From: Rhodocyclaceae bacterium
Lineage (GTDB): Bacteria > Pseudomonadota > Gammaproteobacteria > Burkholderiales > Rhodocyclaceae
NCBI GenBank assembly: GCA_030824275.1
Contig: JAVBXY010000035.1
Span: 248,001 to 312,000, forward strand
Direction: 5' to 3'
DNA: 64,000 nucleotides
Within the stretch, counting starts at the first letter, position 1. Each line of letters opens with the position of its first letter. A program made the translations under genes and the position numbers. Positions 62,171 to 64,000 of this stretch are shown piece by piece. Below the pieces are notes generated by a model. That model worked only from the letters and a program-made list of their open reading frames with translations, was not told the origin of the DNA and made no database searches.

Positions 62171-63175
62171 TTACAGCTTGGACGGGTCGAAGCCGGTTTC
62201 CTTGTAGATCGCCTTCAGCAGATCACCGCCGATGCGCGATTCCATTTTCTGGTGGACCGGCGCCAACGCCTTCTTGAATGCCATGCGCTCGTCCTTCGTC
62301 GGCGTGTGGATTTGCGTCTTGCCACTCTTCTTGACGCCCTCAAGAGCCGCATCGTTCTCTTCTTTGGCAATTTTGTTGGCGTAGGTAGTCGCTTCCTTCA
62401 TAGCGGTATCCAACTGGCCACGAACATCGGCGGGCAAGCCATCCCAGAACTTCTTGTTAACGATGACCGCATAGCCAAGATAGCCATGCTCGGTCAGCGA
62501 CAGATGCTTCTGGACTTCATGCATCTTCTGCGTGTAAAGATTAGAAATCGGATTCTCGGTACCATCGACGACGCCAGTCTGCAAGGCTTGATAGACCTCG
62601 GAGAAAGCCATCACCTGCGGGAGCGCACCCAAGGCGCGAATCTGCTCCTCCAGCACCTTGGAGGACTGAATGCGCAACTTCTTGCCACGAAGGTCCGCCG
62701 GGGTCTTGATCGGGGTGTTCGCCGAGAAGGACTTGAATCCGTTGTCCCAGAAGGACAGGCCGGAAATGCCCTTGGCTTCCAGCTTGCCCAGCAACATCTT
62801 GCCGACGGGGCCTTGGGTAATCTTGTGAAGCTCGTTGTAATCGTCGAAGATGTAAGGCAGGTCGAATACCTCAAACTCCTTCACTCCCAACGGACCAAAC
62901 TTGGCCAGCGAAGGTGCCAGCATCTGTACGGCGCCCAACTGCAAGGCTTCCATTTCCTCCTTGTCCTTGTACAGCGTCGAGTTGGCATATACCTCGACCT
63001 TGACCTTGCCCTTGGTCAGTTCTGCCGCTTTCTTGGCGAAGAACTCGGACGCCTTGCCCTTGGGCGTATCGGCGGCAACCACGTGGCTGAACTTGATCAC
63101 GATGGGTTGTTGGGCATAAGCGGCCAAGGACATGCTGGCAGCGACGAGGCCGGCGAACAATGTGGTGAATTTCAT
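62171..63175 (-). CDS. dctP: TRAP transporter substrate-binding protein DctP
   Basis: DctP binds a carboxylate ligand, most often a C4-dicarboxylate, in the periplasm. The 334 residues have a Sec signal (MKFTTLFAGLVAASMSLAAYA) and the family core VIKFSHVVAADTPKGKASEF, with the ligand-salt-bridge Arg region LRGKKLRIQSSKVLEEQ. GGAGGAG lies six bases before the ATG at 63175. The exact ligand is not clear. Confidence 0.95.
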   Translation of the reverse strand: MKFTTLFAGLVAASMSLAAYAQQPIVIKFSHVVAADTPKGKASEFFAKKAAELTKGKVKVEVYANSTLYKDKEEMEALQLGAVQMLAPSLAKFGPLGVKEFEVFDLPYIFDDYNELHKITQGPVGKMLLGKLEAKGISGLSFWDNGFKSFSANTPIKTPADLRGKKLRIQSSKVLEEQIRALGALPQVMAFSEVYQALQTGVVDGTENPISNLYTQKMHEVQKHLSLTEHGYLGYAVIVNKKFWDGLPADVRGQLDTAMKEATTYANKIAKEENDAALEGVKKSGKTQIHTPTKDERMAFKKALAPVHQKMESRIGGDLLKAIYKETGFDPSKL

Positions 63176-63293
63176 GGGTATCTCCTCCTTGTGATTTGAA
63201 TGCGTGGCGATTCTCCGCAAGGGCAGCAGTCTTCGCCATTGTGGATTTCCGCAAACACGCCTGCCAATGTCACCGGCTGCGCTAACATCCAGC

Positions 63294-64000
63294 ATGGCTT
63301 CTGCTGATGCATTCGACAAGGAAAACCCGCCGTCTCACGGCCGTCTGTGGCTGCTGACCCGTATTGCCTTCCTCCTGTTCACCTGCGCCGTGGCTGGTCT
63401 GCTCTGGTTTTCGCACCAGGCGGACGTGGATGAAAGGCGGGCCACCCTGATCAGCGATATGCTCTGGCTGGAGCAGGACTTGCGGTTCGTACTGCTTCGC
63501 AACGAAGAATTGCTGGAACGGCTAGGTGCCGAACGATCCGGCTCACCCACGCGTTTCGATGCCGGAGTACATCCGCTGTTGGCCAACGATAGCGGGCTAC
63601 GTCAGATCCTCTGGCTTGACGCAACAGGGGATACCCGCATTGCTGTTCCCAACACTGGCTTCGCTCATCTGATTGGCGAAGAAATCGGCGTGGTTCCTTC
63701 TAAAGAGTCGTTCCGCATCGCCAGCTCGGTGGGCAAACCAGCCTATAGCGCCGCCTACCCGGTCATTCAAGATGACTGGCAGTTCGAAGTACATGTTCCA
63801 GTATTTGCCGAGAACAGGCTCAAGGGTGTGGTGGTAGGCATCTACTCACTAAAACGGTTGATAGATCAATCGGTTCCCTGGTGGCTGGCAGAACGATACC
63901 GAATTGCCGTGATCTATTACGATGGCAGGGAACTCGTATCACGGTCGAAAATTGCTCCCATTCATCAGGAAACCGACTATCAGCTGGCTTTCGACCCACC
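63294..64000 (+). CDS. Membrane-bound sensor kinase-like protein (3' end outside window)
   Basis: The visible 235 residues have an N-terminal membrane helix (LLTRIAFLLFTCAVAGLLWF) and a long extracytoplasmic sensor region with PAS/Cache-like pieces (LRQILWLDATGDTRIAVPN, VHVPVFAENRLKGVVVGIYS). This resembles the sensor part of DctB-type histidine kinases. The gene is divergent from dctP with 118 bases between them, so it probably senses the transported acid. Kinase motifs lie beyond the right edge and cannot be checked. Confidence 0.7.
   Translation, partial: MASADAFDKENPPSHGRLWLLTRIAFLLFTCAVAGLLWFSHQADVDERRATLISDMLWLEQDLRFVLLRNEELLERLGAERSGSPTRFDAGVHPLLANDSGLRQILWLDATGDTRIAVPNTGFAHLIGEEIGVVPSKESFRIASSVGKPAYSAAYPVIQDDWQFEVHVPVFAENRLKGVVVGIYSLKRLIDQSVPWWLAERYRIAVIYYDGRELVSRSKIAPIHQETDYQLAFDP

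Noticed and set aside
63250-63267. Possible sigma-54 promoter upstream of dctP (TTGGCAGGCGTGTTTGC on the minus strand)
   Set aside because: GG and GC are 11 bases apart, not 10, and spacing changes usually abolish sigma-54 recognition. No sigma-54 activator is visible next to it.

Overview
The window looks like a chromosomal segment of a high-GC betaproteobacterium, most likely in or near the Rhodocyclales. This is an inference from gene content and order: the mla / ABC-2 / ibaG / murA / his / hinT / tatABC block, the ndk-rlmN-pilW-rodZ-ispG-hisS-yfgM-bamB-der-hfq-hflXKC-hisZ-purA block, short HisG with a distant HisZ, and a flavocytochrome c sulfide dehydrogenase. No prophage, insertion sequence, CRISPR array or rRNA was seen.

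Layout. 1-2690: a branched-chain-amino-acid-type ABC binding protein (cut by the left edge), preceded by a sigma-54 promoter and two inverted-repeat sites, and the sigma-54 activator that probably controls it. 2705-18288 (minus strand): Mla phospholipid-transport genes, an ABC-2 exporter, ibaG, murA, the histidine operon, hinT and tatABC. Only hisC lies on the opposite strand, in place. 18445-34165 (plus): a sigma-54 response regulator followed by an MSHA-like type IV pilus/secretin assembly cluster (mshM L N E G I J K). It ends with a 1043-residue pilin-like protein carrying a lectin-like region and one ordinary prepilin. 34438-37987 (plus): a NapC/NirT multiheme cytochrome fused to a further heme domain, then a diheme cytochrome and a Tat-exported sulfide dehydrogenase flavoprotein (fccAB). 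38039-44556: coaBC-dut, radC, rpmB-rpmG, a fatty-acid desaturase, rnr and tRNA-Leu(CAG). 44580-59912 (minus): the housekeeping cluster purA to ndk. 60093-64000: a TRAP dicarboxylate-type transporter (dctPQM) and a divergent membrane sensor, cut by the right edge.

How the parts connect. TatABC can export FccB, which has a twin-arginine signal. HisZ at 47 kb supplies the regulatory subunit needed by the short HisG at 11 kb. The pilus ATPase MshE has two MshEN-type motifs expected to bind cyclic di-GMP, so the pilus cluster may answer both a sigma-54 regulator and c-di-GMP.

The most unusual signal is a dispersed repeat of about 28 bp (core AGTCGGCGCTGG). Thirteen clear copies and one degenerate copy are spread over the whole window in both orientations. 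Most lie inside genes, in several reading frames, and usually in linkers or termini. In MurA and IspG the copy coincides with extra residues relative to the Escherichia coli proteins as I remember them. I do not recognise it as a named family.
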